55,421 nt of DNA from a virus, in the IMG/VR virus record IMGVR_UViG_3300044729_001120, positions 1 to 55,421 of that record; one strand, 5' to 3'. The notes under the pieces are model-generated. The model searched no databases, was not told the DNA's origin, and was given only the letters and a program-made list of their open reading frames with translations. Each line of letters opens with the position of its first letter. Within the stretch, counting starts at the first letter, position 1. The translations under genes and the position numbers were made by a program. Positions 25,449-31,746 of this stretch are shown here, piece by piece.

Positions 25449-25700
25449 ATGCAAATCAAATACAACACCGCTGTTTTTACTCCTGCTGGCTGGCGCTCCG
25501 AAGTGGTCACAGCGCAAGCCGAAGCGATCAGCCCCAAACGACTGCGGGTTGTTGAAGTCATAGACATTGGCGGCAACGGATCAACTGGGTACGCATCCCG
25601 TACCGGCGCAAAGCGTCAGGCGTACAGCGTAGTGGGTGTGGCAAAGCGCGAGATAGGTGCGATAAAGCTGCTCGGCAAAGTGGAAGTGTTAGCGGTTTAA
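25449..25700 (+). CDS. Small early protein, unknown function
   Basis: 83 residues, beta-rich (QIKYNTAVFTPAGWRSEVVT, then KRLRVVEVIDIGGNGSTGYAS). It starts after a linker copy with AAGGAAAT. No motif is recognised. It is downstream of cassette 2 and most likely in the same operon as 24785 and 25207. Confidence 0.6.
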   Translation: MQIKYNTAVFTPAGWRSEVVTAQAEAISPKRLRVVEVIDIGGNGSTGYASRTGAKRQAYSVVGVAKREIGAIKLLGKVEVLAV

Positions 25701-25745
25701 TAAATCACCCGGCCAAGGAAGGCTACCGCTCAAAGGAGCACGAAC

Positions 25746-25955
25746 ATGATCAAGCGCATCAACCAAGCCATCGCCAAGATTGACCCGCACTGTGAGCTGG
25801 TCAAGGGTGATGGCTACCACTACTTCTAGTACGACGATCAGGATGCTGGGATCTACGAGACTGAGTCAGTCATGGTGATGTACACCAGCCACCATTCCAA
25901 GGATCGGTGGCTAAGTGAGGCGGCTGACTTCATTAATATATGCATACGCAAATAA
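25746..25955 (+). pseudogene. Paralogue of 25207 protein interrupted by an in-frame amber codon
   Basis: From ATG 25746 (linker with AAAGGAGCAC) a 69-codon frame runs to TAA 25953, but codon 28 is TAG (25827-25829). The parts read INQAIAKIDPHCELVKGDGYHYF, stop, then YDDQDAGIYETE, matching the GYxYFxxDD core of the protein at 25207 directly. TAG is used as a real stop elsewhere (11652 and 16121 genes), so this is a nonsense mutation, suppression, or a read error. Confidence 0.65.
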
Positions 25956-25961
25956 AAAGTA

Positions 25962-25990
25962 TTGCAATCGTATACATAGTGCCTTATTAT
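25962..25990 (+). promoter_or_regulatory. Early promoter/operator cassette 3
   Basis: TTGCAA - 17 bp - TATTAT, with the operator-like TGCAATCGTATACA (25963-25976) in the -35/spacer and a related ATGCATACG upstream (25940s). The leader CATCGGCAGC ... GCGGCC follows. The upstream half overlaps the end of the pseudogene frame. Confidence 0.7.
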
Positions 25991-26034
25991 TCTTACATCG
26001 GCAGCACAAAGCGGCCATCAACTGAGGACAAAAC

Positions 26035-26286
26035 ATGCCTTATACTACCAAGACTTCCAGATCATCGCCGGTGACAAGCCCAAAGGCTTTGAGTCGCATT
26101 GAGTCTGCCGATGGCTCGCGCTGGGCATACAGCCGCGCACGGAAGGTCTGCTCGGCTAACGGCACTTATGTGATCGTTCAATCGTGGGTCTGCAAAGCTC
26201 GCGTTAATGGCAAGGCGGTCACAGTTAACGCTGACGCATATGAGTCAGCAGCCATCGAATTTGTCAACCAAGGAGCAACATCATGA
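26035..26286 (+). CDS. Small basic early protein, unknown function
   Basis: 83 residues with basic, Ser-rich start (TKTSRSSPVTSPKALSRIES) and a beta-type body (GTYVIVQSWVCKARVNGKAV). AACTGAGGAC lies upstream of the ATG. It is the first gene after cassette 3. Its stop overlaps the ATG of the next gene. Possible nucleic-acid binding is only a guess from charge. Confidence 0.6.
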   Translation: MPYTTKTSRSSPVTSPKALSRIESADGSRWAYSRARKVCSANGTYVIVQSWVCKARVNGKAVTVNADAYESAAIEFVNQGATS

Positions 26287-26495
26287 ACGCGATTGACCAG
26301 TGGGAAGCCGAAGAAGCCGCAGCGCAGCTGGCGGCTTTAAAAAAGGAGGACGCAGCGTTTGCCGCGCTGCCCGCTGAAGAGCGAACACGAATCAGCCAAG
26401 CGAAGTTCGACCGCTTGGAAGCGGTTGCGGTTGCGGCAGAAGCGACCGATGAGGATGAGGATGAGGATGAGGATGAGGACGAGGACGAGGAATGA
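26283..26495 (+). CDS. Small acidic early protein with Glu/Asp C-terminal repeat
   Basis: 70 residues. The helical N-terminal two thirds (MNAIDQWEAEEAAAQLAALK) end in a run of alternating Asp and Glu from about residue 56, coded by GATGAG-type hexanucleotide repeats. Such acidic tails in early phage proteins may mimic DNA to inhibit host DNA-binding proteins. No direct evidence exists for that. Confidence 0.6.
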   Translation: MNAIDQWEAEEAAAQLAALKKEDAAFAALPAEERTRISQAKFDRLEAVAVAAEATDEDEDEDEDEDEDEE

Positions 26496-26532
26496 CCAAG
26501 GCCATAATATTCGCGATTGAGTGCTAAAGTAG

Positions 26533-26561
26533 TTGCAATCGTATACATAATGCCTCATTAT
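26533..26561 (+). promoter_or_regulatory. Early promoter/operator cassette 4
   Basis: TTGCAA - 17 bp - CATTAT (or TTATTC with a 19-bp spacer), with TGCAATCGTATACA at 26534-26547, identical to cassette 3. Leader CATCGGCTGC ... GCGGCC runs up to the ATG at 26602. Confidence 0.68.
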
Positions 26562-26601
26562 TCTCACATCGGCTGCGGTTGTCGCGGCCTTCGGGGGTAA
26601 C

Positions 26602-27300
26602 ATGAACACAGTCATCCACAAGAGCTTCCAGTTTGGCACAGCTCCTTTTCGTTTTGTTGCTATCTGGTCAGCGCCATCTAAGGCTCTGGCTGAAGCCAAC
26701 CCAGAGGCGTACAACGCGCAGCTGCGCAACAAGCCAGAGTGCTGCCACTTCAGCTGCGACCATTGCGGCACCAGCATCAACAACCACTGCATCATCGTTG
26801 ATGCAACCGGCAAGCGTTTCACTGTCGGCACTGACTGCGTTGAGAAGACCAACCACACTGAAGTGGTCAGCAAAGTAAAGCTGGCGCTCAAGCAGAAAGC
26901 CAAAGCAGTACGTGAAGCCAAGCGTCAGGCAGAACAGCAGGCTCGTCTGGCTGCATACGATGCAGAGCTGCAAGCGCAGCGTGATGCCAACGGTGGCTTG
27001 ACTGACTCTGAGGTCGCCCACAAGAAGGCATACGCAGCACGTAAGGAGCAGTTGGCGCGTACCAATGCCATCGTTGCCCCGGTAGTCAGTGTTCTGGATG
27101 CCGCTGGTGGCGACTTCTGCTTCAGTATCGCGCAGAACTACCGCAACGGCTTGTTACCACAAGGCCGCGCCAAGGACATCGTGATTGAGATCGTTGCCAA
27201 GCAATCTGGTCGCAAGGGTTCAGCAGCTTATGACGCTGCTCTGGCTGGCGCTCAAGAGCTGGTGGAATCAATCGAGACGGCAATTAAACAGAACTATTAA
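26602..27300 (+). CDS. Zinc-ribbon early protein with long helical region
   Basis: 232 residues. A zinc-ribbon-like segment (CHFSCDHCGTSINNHCIIVD through FTVGTDCVEK, residues about 49-81) is followed by a charged coiled-coil (REAKRQAEQQARLAAYDAEL) and a C-terminal globular part. The CDHCGxxI...VGxDCV pattern is frequent in phage early proteins of unknown role. It is expressed from cassette 4 and ends at the convergent structured region. Confidence 0.7.
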   Translation: MNTVIHKSFQFGTAPFRFVAIWSAPSKALAEANPEAYNAQLRNKPECCHFSCDHCGTSINNHCIIVDATGKRFTVGTDCVEKTNHTEVVSKVKLALKQKAKAVREAKRQAEQQARLAAYDAELQAQRDANGGLTDSEVAHKKAYAARKEQLARTNAIVAPVVSVLDAAGGDFCFSIAQNYRNGLLPQGRAKDIVIEIVAKQSGRKGSAAYDAALAGAQELVESIETAIKQNY

Positions 27301-27311
27301 AAATCACGGCT

Positions 27312-27456
27312 AAGGATGGCCGCATGGCTGCGTCACTGATTGAGCAGGGACTTATTGCTGGATGATCGCCATCTATTGATGGCACTTAGTCCCATCCTTG
27401 ACAAGGCCCCCGGCCCCGTGACTGCGCACCCATTACTTGGTTAATGGTGGGCCGAG
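27312..27456. other. Structured convergent intergenic element (terminator or RNA candidate)
   Basis: The 182-bp gap between convergent genes carries nested inverted repeats: AAGGAT (27312) / ATCCTT (27394), inside it CGCA/TGCG and GGGACT (27347) / AGTCCC (27388), a hairpin GCCATC-TATT-GATGGC (27368-27383), and downstream CGGCCC / GGGCCG (27411-27416 / 27449-27454) enclosing CCATTA/TAATGG. No clear T-run is seen in either orientation. It could be a bidirectional terminator or a structured RNA; sequence alone cannot decide. Confidence 0.5.
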
Positions 27457-27482
27457 GGTTTCGTGCTCAGTTTACCCCCAAG

Positions 27483-28202
27483 TTAAATTGCGTTTTCTTC
27501 GTCTTCCTCTTTAGGTTGAACTTCAAAGAATATAACCTCCACACTTCCATCCGGGAAGTGAACGATCTCGGTCGCCGCCCAGTCTGTCTTTTTTGCTTTT
27601 GTTATGTTGGGTAATAAACCCCGGTGCAATCGGTGCTTCATCCTCCGCATTGCTTTTATTTCGATCTGCCTAACGCGCTCTTGACTAACTCCTAGTATCT
27701 TCCCCACTTTACTTAGCGAGTGTACTTCGGGGTTGTCAGGATCAAAACCAAACCGGAGGCGCAATACTTTCTGTTCTCGGGGGGTCAACTGATCTAATGC
27801 TGCATACAAAAACTCTATTTTTTCCGCTTTTTCCGCTACATCATCCGCTAACAATAGGGTTTCCAGCGGGTCAACGGAGCCTTCCAAGAGATGCGTCGGC
27901 ATTAACTCGTCGCGATTGGCCTCAATGAACACCTTGTTCAAGGGCAGCGATTCCTCTAAATGCTGCGGGGGAAAGATATCTTCGGGGTTGCAGGTAAAAA
28001 ATTCGCACAGTTCTTTAGCGGCGGCATAGACGTCGCCTTTTTTTGTATACGCGGCTTTCTTCAGATTTAACATGCCCCCGATACGGGCGTGGCTTATACC
28101 CGTTGCCCTGCTTAAATCTGCAGCAGTTTCTAGCCCGTGCTGCTGCATCATGGTCAGCAGGTAGTTGTTCTGTACTTTAAGGGTGAGGCGGTAGTCTTTC
28201 AT
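27483..28202 (-). CDS. XRE-type HTH fused to sigma-70 region 4 domain
   Basis: 239 residues. Residues 20-80 hold an XRE-like HTH (ETAADLSRATGISHARIGGML, then ELCEFFTCNPEDIFP). Residues 138-192 are a sigma region 4 (LTPREQKVLRLRFGF, then LSKVGKILGVSQERVRQIEI). Region 2 is absent, so it is not a complete sigma factor. It may recruit RNA polymerase to -35 elements or act as an activator/appropriator. It is the last gene of the minus-strand operon, with the start overlapping the upstream stop. Confidence 0.8.
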   Translation of the reverse strand: MKDYRLTLKVQNNYLLTMMQQHGLETAADLSRATGISHARIGGMLNLKKAAYTKKGDVYAAAKELCEFFTCNPEDIFPPQHLEESLPLNKVFIEANRDELMPTHLLEGSVDPLETLLLADDVAEKAEKIEFLYAALDQLTPREQKVLRLRFGFDPDNPEVHSLSKVGKILGVSQERVRQIEIKAMRRMKHRLHRGLLPNITKAKKTDWAATEIVHFPDGSVEVIFFEVQPKEEDEENAI

Positions 28203-28408
28203 GTCTTCCCCTCATTAAGCTTGCGCATGCGGGACTCGTTGATCCAGCTGCGCATGGGCACGTCGCTGAACTTTGAGTACCCGGTGGGCACGTCCGTTAT
28301 CTTGCCGCCCTTTGCCAGATAAGCTTTGATGTCCTGCGCGATCTTCGCGCCGGGGTCCTCTGGCAAGGGCTTGAGCTTGTCGTCCAAGTATGTTCGGTAT
28401 CGATTCAT
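28199..28408 (-). CDS. Small early protein, unknown function
   Basis: 69 residues starting MNRYRTYLDDKLKPLPEDPG at 28408, where the ATG overlaps the upstream TGA and GAGGGA precedes it. The middle (KITDVPTGYSKFSDVPMRSW) is predicted helical. Its end overlaps the start of the XRE-sigma gene. No motif is recognised. Confidence 0.6.
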   Translation of the reverse strand: MNRYRTYLDDKLKPLPEDPGAKIAQDIKAYLAKGGKITDVPTGYSKFSDVPMRSWINESRMRKLNEGKT

Positions 28409-28764
28409 TGTTCTTCCCTCGCCGGCCTGCTGCACCACGTTAGCTGTTTGATGTGCGGCCAGTAATCGGCGTGGGTGTTTGTGACTTCCACGGGCTGCAC
28501 ACCTATGTAATCAGAATCTTCGATCCTTATGACTTGTCGTTGTGTTTCGCAGTCGAGCGATGAGTCGATGACGGTATCGCCGAAACGCCAGTTGCGCCAG
28601 TCGTTCATGTCCTGCGCGGGTTCTGCTTCATCATCCAAAAACGGACTCAACTTGCCAAGCGTATACCCCATGTCTGCTAAGACCTCCCGCAGCTCTGCCT
28701 CAAGGTCAGGGATACATTGCGCTGTTTCGTGTGCGCGTTTTAGTGTGTTCAACAAGTCACTCAC
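28405..28764 (-). CDS. Hypothetical early protein, 119 residues
   Basis: The GTG start at 28764 overlaps the stop of the upstream short gene (GTGAGT) and is preceded by GGAGGTGAG. The N-terminus is helical (LLNTLKRAHETAQCIPDLEA), followed by a more beta-like half ending near CSRPAREEQ. No motif is recognised. It is a member of the tightly packed minus-strand operon. Confidence 0.6.
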   Translation of the reverse strand: MSDLLNTLKRAHETAQCIPDLEAELREVLADMGYTLGKLSPFLDDEAEPAQDMNDWRNWRFGDTVIDSSLDCETQRQVIRIEDSDYIGVQPVEVTNTHADYWPHIKQLTWCSRPAREEQ

Positions 28765-28880
28765 TCCTCACCTCCCTTGCTCGTTTTTTCTTCCACGCTA
28801 ATCCAGATTGGCTGGATGAAAAACAGGTAAGAGTATGCGACATAAACACCCGCGACAAACCCTATAAGTTGGTCAATCAT
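28761..28880 (-). CDS. 39-residue membrane peptide
   Basis: MIDQLIGFVAGVYVAYSYLF followed by FIQPIWIS: one predicted transmembrane helix, then a charged tail. GGAGGTGAG lies directly upstream of the ATG at 28880. Both ends overlap neighbours (ATG/TGA and GTG/TGA). Below 60 codons but strongly supported by coupling signals and hydrophobic profile. Confidence 0.6.
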   Translation of the reverse strand: MIDQLIGFVAGVYVAYSYLFFIQPIWISVEEKTSKGGEE

Positions 28881-29070
28881 GCTCACCTCCTTTGCCTGCT
28901 CGCGGCAGCCAATTCGTAAAAATAAAATCAAATATGCCCGGAGACATTGTTAGCACGTGGTCAATGTGAGGGTCAGCGCATTCACATGCTTGAGACTTTG
29001 CAAACGTACCCGCCCTTGATGTGTACAAAACAAAGCATTTTTTACATCTATCCGTTGTTGTTGTCACCAT
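28873..29070 (-). CDS. Small Cys-rich early protein
   Basis: 65 residues from the ATG at 29070 (the GTG one codon upstream is less likely). CKKC and CECADPHIDH form a possible zinc site (Cys4 or Cys3His). The ribosome site GGAGGTGAGTG is shared with neighbours. Function unknown; it could bind a host protein or nucleic acid. Confidence 0.55.
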   Translation of the reverse strand: MVTTTTDRCKKCFVLYTSRAGTFAKSQACECADPHIDHVLTMSPGIFDFIFTNWLPRAGKGGEHD

Positions 29071-29261
29071 CACTCACCTCCCTTGCCTGCTGATATCAGC
29101 TCAGACTTTACAATCTCAAGGACGCCCACTGCTAACGCCAGCGGTATAGTGTCGGCGTGTTTATAAATGGCAGAATTTATTTCATCAGCTAGTTCGGCAG
29201 CTATATACGCATGTGATTTGCTGGCTATCGGCATAAACTTTATCGGGTCTGTTTTTCCCAT
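29070..29261 (-). CDS. Small helical early protein
   Basis: 63 residues (MGKTDPIKFMPIASKSHAYI, then helices to ELISAGKGGE). The ATG at 29261 has GGAGGTGAGTG upstream; the stop overlaps the next start. No motif is recognised. Confidence 0.55.
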   Translation of the reverse strand: MGKTDPIKFMPIASKSHAYIAAELADEINSAIYKHADTIPLALAVGVLEIVKSELISAGKGGE

Positions 29262-29551
29262 CACTCACCTCCCTCAGTTACCCACTCGCCCCTGAGTACA
29301 CAGACTCGCATAGGCATCATTGTTTTTGTAGCTGCGTTGTATGTAAGTCGGGACTCGTACTCCACGCACGGGTTTTCTTGTTCGTACTCAGCCAATCCAT
29401 TTATAACCAACGCCAACATCACAACGGCAACACCTCCGTATACCCATGCGCGTAAGTCACCCGACCCGTTTTCTGCAAACCAAATCACGCTTTTACCCGC
29501 CGCAATAAACCACAAAATTACAAAAAGTATTCCTCCTATGATTTCGATCAT
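29261..29551 (-). CDS. Two-TM membrane protein, early operon
   Basis: 96 residues from ATG 29551 with GGAGGGCGAG upstream. There are two hydrophobic segments (GGILFVILWFIAAG and VYGGVAVVMLALVINGLAEY) separated by a short loop, then a soluble tail with two cysteines (NPCVEYES and RVCVLRGEW). Position in the early operon suggests membrane-targeted host control or exclusion, by inference. Confidence 0.6.
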   Translation of the reverse strand: MIEIIGGILFVILWFIAAGKSVIWFAENGSGDLRAWVYGGVAVVMLALVINGLAEYEQENPCVEYESRLTYNAATKTMMPMRVCVLRGEWVTEGGE

Positions 29552-29613
29552 CTCGCCCTCCTGCACTCAATGCGGTGCAGCAAATAAGTTATGTAATGTT
29601 GGTTGTGTTTCAT
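29548..29613 (-). CDS. 21-residue coupled micro-ORF
   Basis: MKHNQHYITYLLHRIECRRA plus one Arg, with ATG overlapping the upstream TGA (ATGA at 29610-29613) and its own TGA overlapping the next ATG. The double overlap argues it is translated, perhaps only to deliver ribosomes to the downstream gene. Confidence in a functional peptide is low. Confidence 0.4.
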   Translation of the reverse strand: MKHNQHYITYLLHRIECRRAR

Positions 29614-29828
29614 CGCCCGTGCCCCTCTGGCTGCTCTACCCTGTCTCTTTCGTACCACATCTTGGCTGGTTCGTAGATAGAGAGAAAGTGCATTACATCG
29701 CTGTCAGTTAAGCAGGCAGTGGCTGAATAGAACGCCTGCTGATTCAGGCCGCACCTACGTAGCTGATCGGCAATTTGATGCTCGTCAATCTCTAACCCGC
29801 GCTCATCCCTTATAATGCGCTTGCTCAT
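29610..29828 (-). CDS. Small early protein, 72 residues
   Basis: MSKRIIRDERGLEIDEHQIA then ADQLRRCGLNQQAFYSATAC. The start at 29828 overlaps the upstream TGA; a longer in-frame reading is really the upstream gene in another frame. Helical and charged. No motif is recognised. Confidence 0.6.
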   Translation of the reverse strand: MSKRIIRDERGLEIDEHQIADQLRRCGLNQQAFYSATACLTDSDVMHFLSIYEPAKMWYERDRVEQPEGHGR

Positions 29829-29983
29829 CGCCCATGCCCCTGAGGCTTCGGCTCTTCGCCGTATGATGCTTCCATCGCGTGGCGTACCTCGGCTATCTCC
29901 CGCTGCTGCATGATCCAAACAACTGCGACGATGCACAGCACCAGCACAAGGATCGAACCCATAATCTTGTCGTCATTTCTCAT
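29825..29983 (-). CDS. 52-residue single-TM protein
   Basis: MRNDDKIMGSILVLVLCIVA and VVWIMQQREIAEVRHAMEAS: one N-terminal transmembrane helix (SILVLVLCIVAVVWI) then a charged cytoplasmic or periplasmic tail. Start and stop overlap neighbours. Too short for standard cut-offs but supported by the operon pattern. Confidence 0.6.
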   Translation of the reverse strand: MRNDDKIMGSILVLVLCIVAVVWIMQQREIAEVRHAMEASYGEEPKPQGHGR

Positions 29984-30119
29984 GATTGTTCTCCATCTTG
30001 AGCAGGGCTTGTAGGAACCTGATTGCGTTTTCTATATCAGCTCTGGGGTTGGCGCTTTGCCCTGCGTACTTCGTTACAGCGACATTTCCTGCACGGTATG
30101 AGCACTCTATTTCGCTCAT
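29973..30119 (-). CDS. 48-residue early protein
   Basis: MSEIECSYRAGNVAVTKYAG then a helical part (DIENAIRFLQALLKMENN). Start overlaps the upstream gene's TGA (TGATG at 30117-30121) with GGGGGAAG before it. No motif is recognised. Confidence 0.55.
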   Translation of the reverse strand: MSEIECSYRAGNVAVTKYAGQSANPRADIENAIRFLQALLKMENNHEK

Positions 30120-30286
30120 CACTTCCCCCTCGCAGCCACTGCCGCTTCTGCCAATTTGCGATCAAATTTTTCTCTGTTTGCACGGTACCAGTAGCTCACT
30201 GTCCCGGCGCTGACGCCGTGATGCCGCGCCAGAGCCTTTGCCCGGATGCCCACGCGCTTGCAGTGGGCGGATGCGCTGTCAGTCAT
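30119..30286 (-). CDS. 55-residue HTH-like protein
   Basis: MTDSASAHCKRVGIRAKALA then RHHGVSAGTVSYWYRANREK: the pattern of a short HTH (ALARHHGVSAGTVSYWYR) with basic flanks. GGAG precedes the ATG by 8 bases. Likely a small DNA-binding regulator within the early operon. Confidence 0.6.
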   Translation of the reverse strand: MTDSASAHCKRVGIRAKALARHHGVSAGTVSYWYRANREKFDRKLAEAAVAARGK

Positions 30287-30467
30287 CTGGATGCTCCACG
30301 CGCGCGATGCGATCAGGGCGGAACCAGATGGAGGACTTCATGAGTACCGTGTGCAGTCTGTTGCGCTTATCGATCCACCAGAACGAGTCGTCCGGGGCAT
30401 TGACGAAATCAGGGTTGCTTATCTCCCCTTCATCGTCGTATTGGCATTCGATCCACTTAGTAGTCAT
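30279..30467 (-). CDS. Small acidic early protein, 62 residues
   Basis: MTTKWIECQYDDEGEISNPD, then FVNAPDDSFWWIDKRNRLHT. The ATG at 30467 with GGAGATGC upstream is preferred over a longer in-frame start that overlaps the upstream gene. Beta-rich, tryptophan-containing. No motif is recognised. Confidence 0.55.
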   Translation of the reverse strand: MTTKWIECQYDDEGEISNPDFVNAPDDSFWWIDKRNRLHTVLMKSSIWFRPDRIARVEHPDD

Positions 30468-30723
30468 TCTGCATCTCCTCCAGCTCCGCGCTCCACAGCT
30501 CGGTGGCCTCGACGTCGGCTTCGCGCACCAGCTCATCGCTGCCCTGCCACTTCGCGTAGGGGACTTCTGTGCCGTCCTCGTCGATCATCACGCTAACGAT
30601 CCGACCGTGTAGGTACGTGAACAGGGTGTCGCCGACAACGACATCGCCCGAATACTCATGCTCCTCCGGATCTTCTTCTGGGAGCATGGCGTCGTAACGC
30701 GCTTGCGCCCTAGTGAAGCTCAT
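30457..30723 (-). CDS. Small acidic early protein, 88 residues
   Basis: The preferred start is ATG 30723 (MSFTRAQARYDAMLPEEDPE); an upstream in-frame extension reads through the preceding gene. The middle is beta-like (VVVGDTLFTYLHGRIVSVMI) and the tail acidic (ELWSAELEEMQNDY). No motif is recognised. Confidence 0.55.
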   Translation of the reverse strand: MSFTRAQARYDAMLPEEDPEEHEYSGDVVVGDTLFTYLHGRIVSVMIDEDGTEVPYAKWQGSDELVREADVEATELWSAELEEMQNDY

Positions 30724-30958
30724 CTTTATTTTCCCCGGATTCAAGCTCTGCCTGCATCTGCGCCTTAATCGCATCAGTCACCATCTCTGACGGCACACCT
30801 ATATGCGCAGCTAATGACGCAATTATTCTTGTCATCGCGCTCATAACGACAGCCAATTTCTCCGGCTCCTTCTGGCCGTCGTGGTTGTCCATATACTCGT
30901 CCACAGTACGAACTATTTTTAGGATCACCATCCGTATTTGCTTATCGCTGATAGTCAT
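30710..30958 (-). CDS. Small helical early protein, 82 residues
   Basis: MTISDKQIRMVILKIVRTVD and helices onward to an acidic C-terminus (LESGENKDELH). AGGAGAAG precedes the ATG at 30958. No membrane segment or motif is recognised. Confidence 0.6.
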   Translation of the reverse strand: MTISDKQIRMVILKIVRTVDEYMDNHDGQKEPEKLAVVMSAMTRIIASLAAHIGVPSEMVTDAIKAQMQAELESGENKDELH

Positions 30959-31139
30959 TGCTCTTCTCCTGCAAGCATAAATGCGCCCGGTTGTTGTAGT
31001 CAGGCCAGCCCAGTTCGCCGGCAGAGGATGTCCACAGCGCGACCATCTCGCAGTGATGCTTGAGCACTGCTGCGTCTAGGTCTTGATCAGTTGACGGCTG
31101 GCAGGCAGCCAACGCAAACAAAATTAGAAGGACTCTCAT
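30942..31139 (-). CDS. Small lipoprotein (lipobox LAAC)
   Basis: 65 residues from ATG 31139. The N-terminus MRVLLILFALAACQPSTDQ has a hydrophobic signal and a lipobox (LAAC, lipidated Cys at residue 13), so it should be exported and lipid-anchored. The rest has two more cysteines. An exclusion or Rz1-like role is possible, but it sits in the early operon far from the lysis genes. Confidence 0.65.
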   Translation of the reverse strand: MRVLLILFALAACQPSTDQDLDAAVLKHHCEMVALWTSSAGELGWPDYNNRAHLCLQEKSNDYQR

Positions 31140-31351
31140 ACCTGCCTCCAAATTCGGATGCCGTCACCTTCACGGCGCGCGATAAACTTTTTGTTGTGGC
31201 GGTCGCCACAAGACTTGGCTGCACGGTAGGCTCGGCCATTGAGCGCCTCGCCCGGATAGGCCACAGACTCTCCGACCTCCATGTCGGCAAATGGATACTT
31301 GGTTGCCCGCTCCCCGCGAGGGATGGGGATGTCTTTAACGATCTCGGTCAT
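31136..31351 (-). CDS. Conserved phage protein, KYPFxxMEVGES type
   Basis: 71 residues: MTEIVKDIPIPRGERATKYP, FADMEVGESVAYPGEALNGR, and KKFIARREGDGIRIWRQV. The IPIPRG...KYPF..MEVGES..FxxRREGDGIRIWR pattern occurs in many phage genomes with no known function. GGAGGTACAGC precedes the ATG. It follows a 71-bp AT-rich gap that may hold a promoter. Confidence 0.7.
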   Translation of the reverse strand: MTEIVKDIPIPRGERATKYPFADMEVGESVAYPGEALNGRAYRAAKSCGDRHNKKFIARREGDGIRIWRQV

Positions 31352-31374
31352 GCTGTACCTCCTTTGACTATTAG

Positions 31375-31412
31375 AGGAATTATTATATTTATTATATGCA
31401 CAAAAGAAAACA
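31375..31412 (-). promoter_or_regulatory. AT-rich candidate promoter inside minus-strand operon
   Basis: The gap 31352-31422 carries two TATAAT hexamers on the minus strand (31396-31391 and 31387-31382) in AT-rich sequence. No good -35 box is present, so an activator could be needed. It would drive genes 31351 down to 27483. Confidence 0.35.
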
Positions 31413-31422
31413 TTTATTTACT

Positions 31423-31746
31423 TTAATCTGACAGATTTGTGACGCGATCCGAATATATGCCGCCCTCAGCATACGTCTCTGCGATTGCAGCTGCGCGCTC
31501 TGGATCTGACAGCGCCAGCACTTTGCAGTACTCTCGCACGACCAGAGCGCCGGCCAGTCGCATGAGCGGCGTCTCGTAGTAGTCCGCCAGCTCGCGCAAC
31601 ATGTAGTAGTGCTCTGGCCGCATAATCACAGCTGTCGCATTACGCTTTACGAAGTTGACCCCGAGCCGAGGACCGGGCTTCCTGCTCAGTGCTCGTTTCT
31701 TTCTTGGCTTTTTTACGGGGGCGTCAATATCAGTTGTCGTGGTCAT
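31423..31746 (-). CDS. Basic small protein, possible DNA-binding
   Basis: 107 residues with a strongly basic N-terminus (DAPVKKPRKKRALSRKPGPR) and a helical core (MRPEHYYMLRELADYYETPL). It overlaps the start of the small terminase gene's stop by four bases. The shape suggests nucleic-acid binding near the terminase, perhaps a ribbon-helix-helix-like protein. This is uncertain. Confidence 0.55.
   Translation of the reverse strand: MTTTTDIDAPVKKPRKKRALSRKPGPRLGVNFVKRNATAVIMRPEHYYMLRELADYYETPLMRLAGALVVREYCKVLALSDPERAAAIAETYAEGGIYSDRVTNLSD

Noticed and set aside
25746-25955. Reassigned TAG codon in the whole genome
   Set aside because: Lysozyme (12135-12137) and the gene ending at 18061 terminate with TAG, and most genes read normally; only one gene has an internal TAG.
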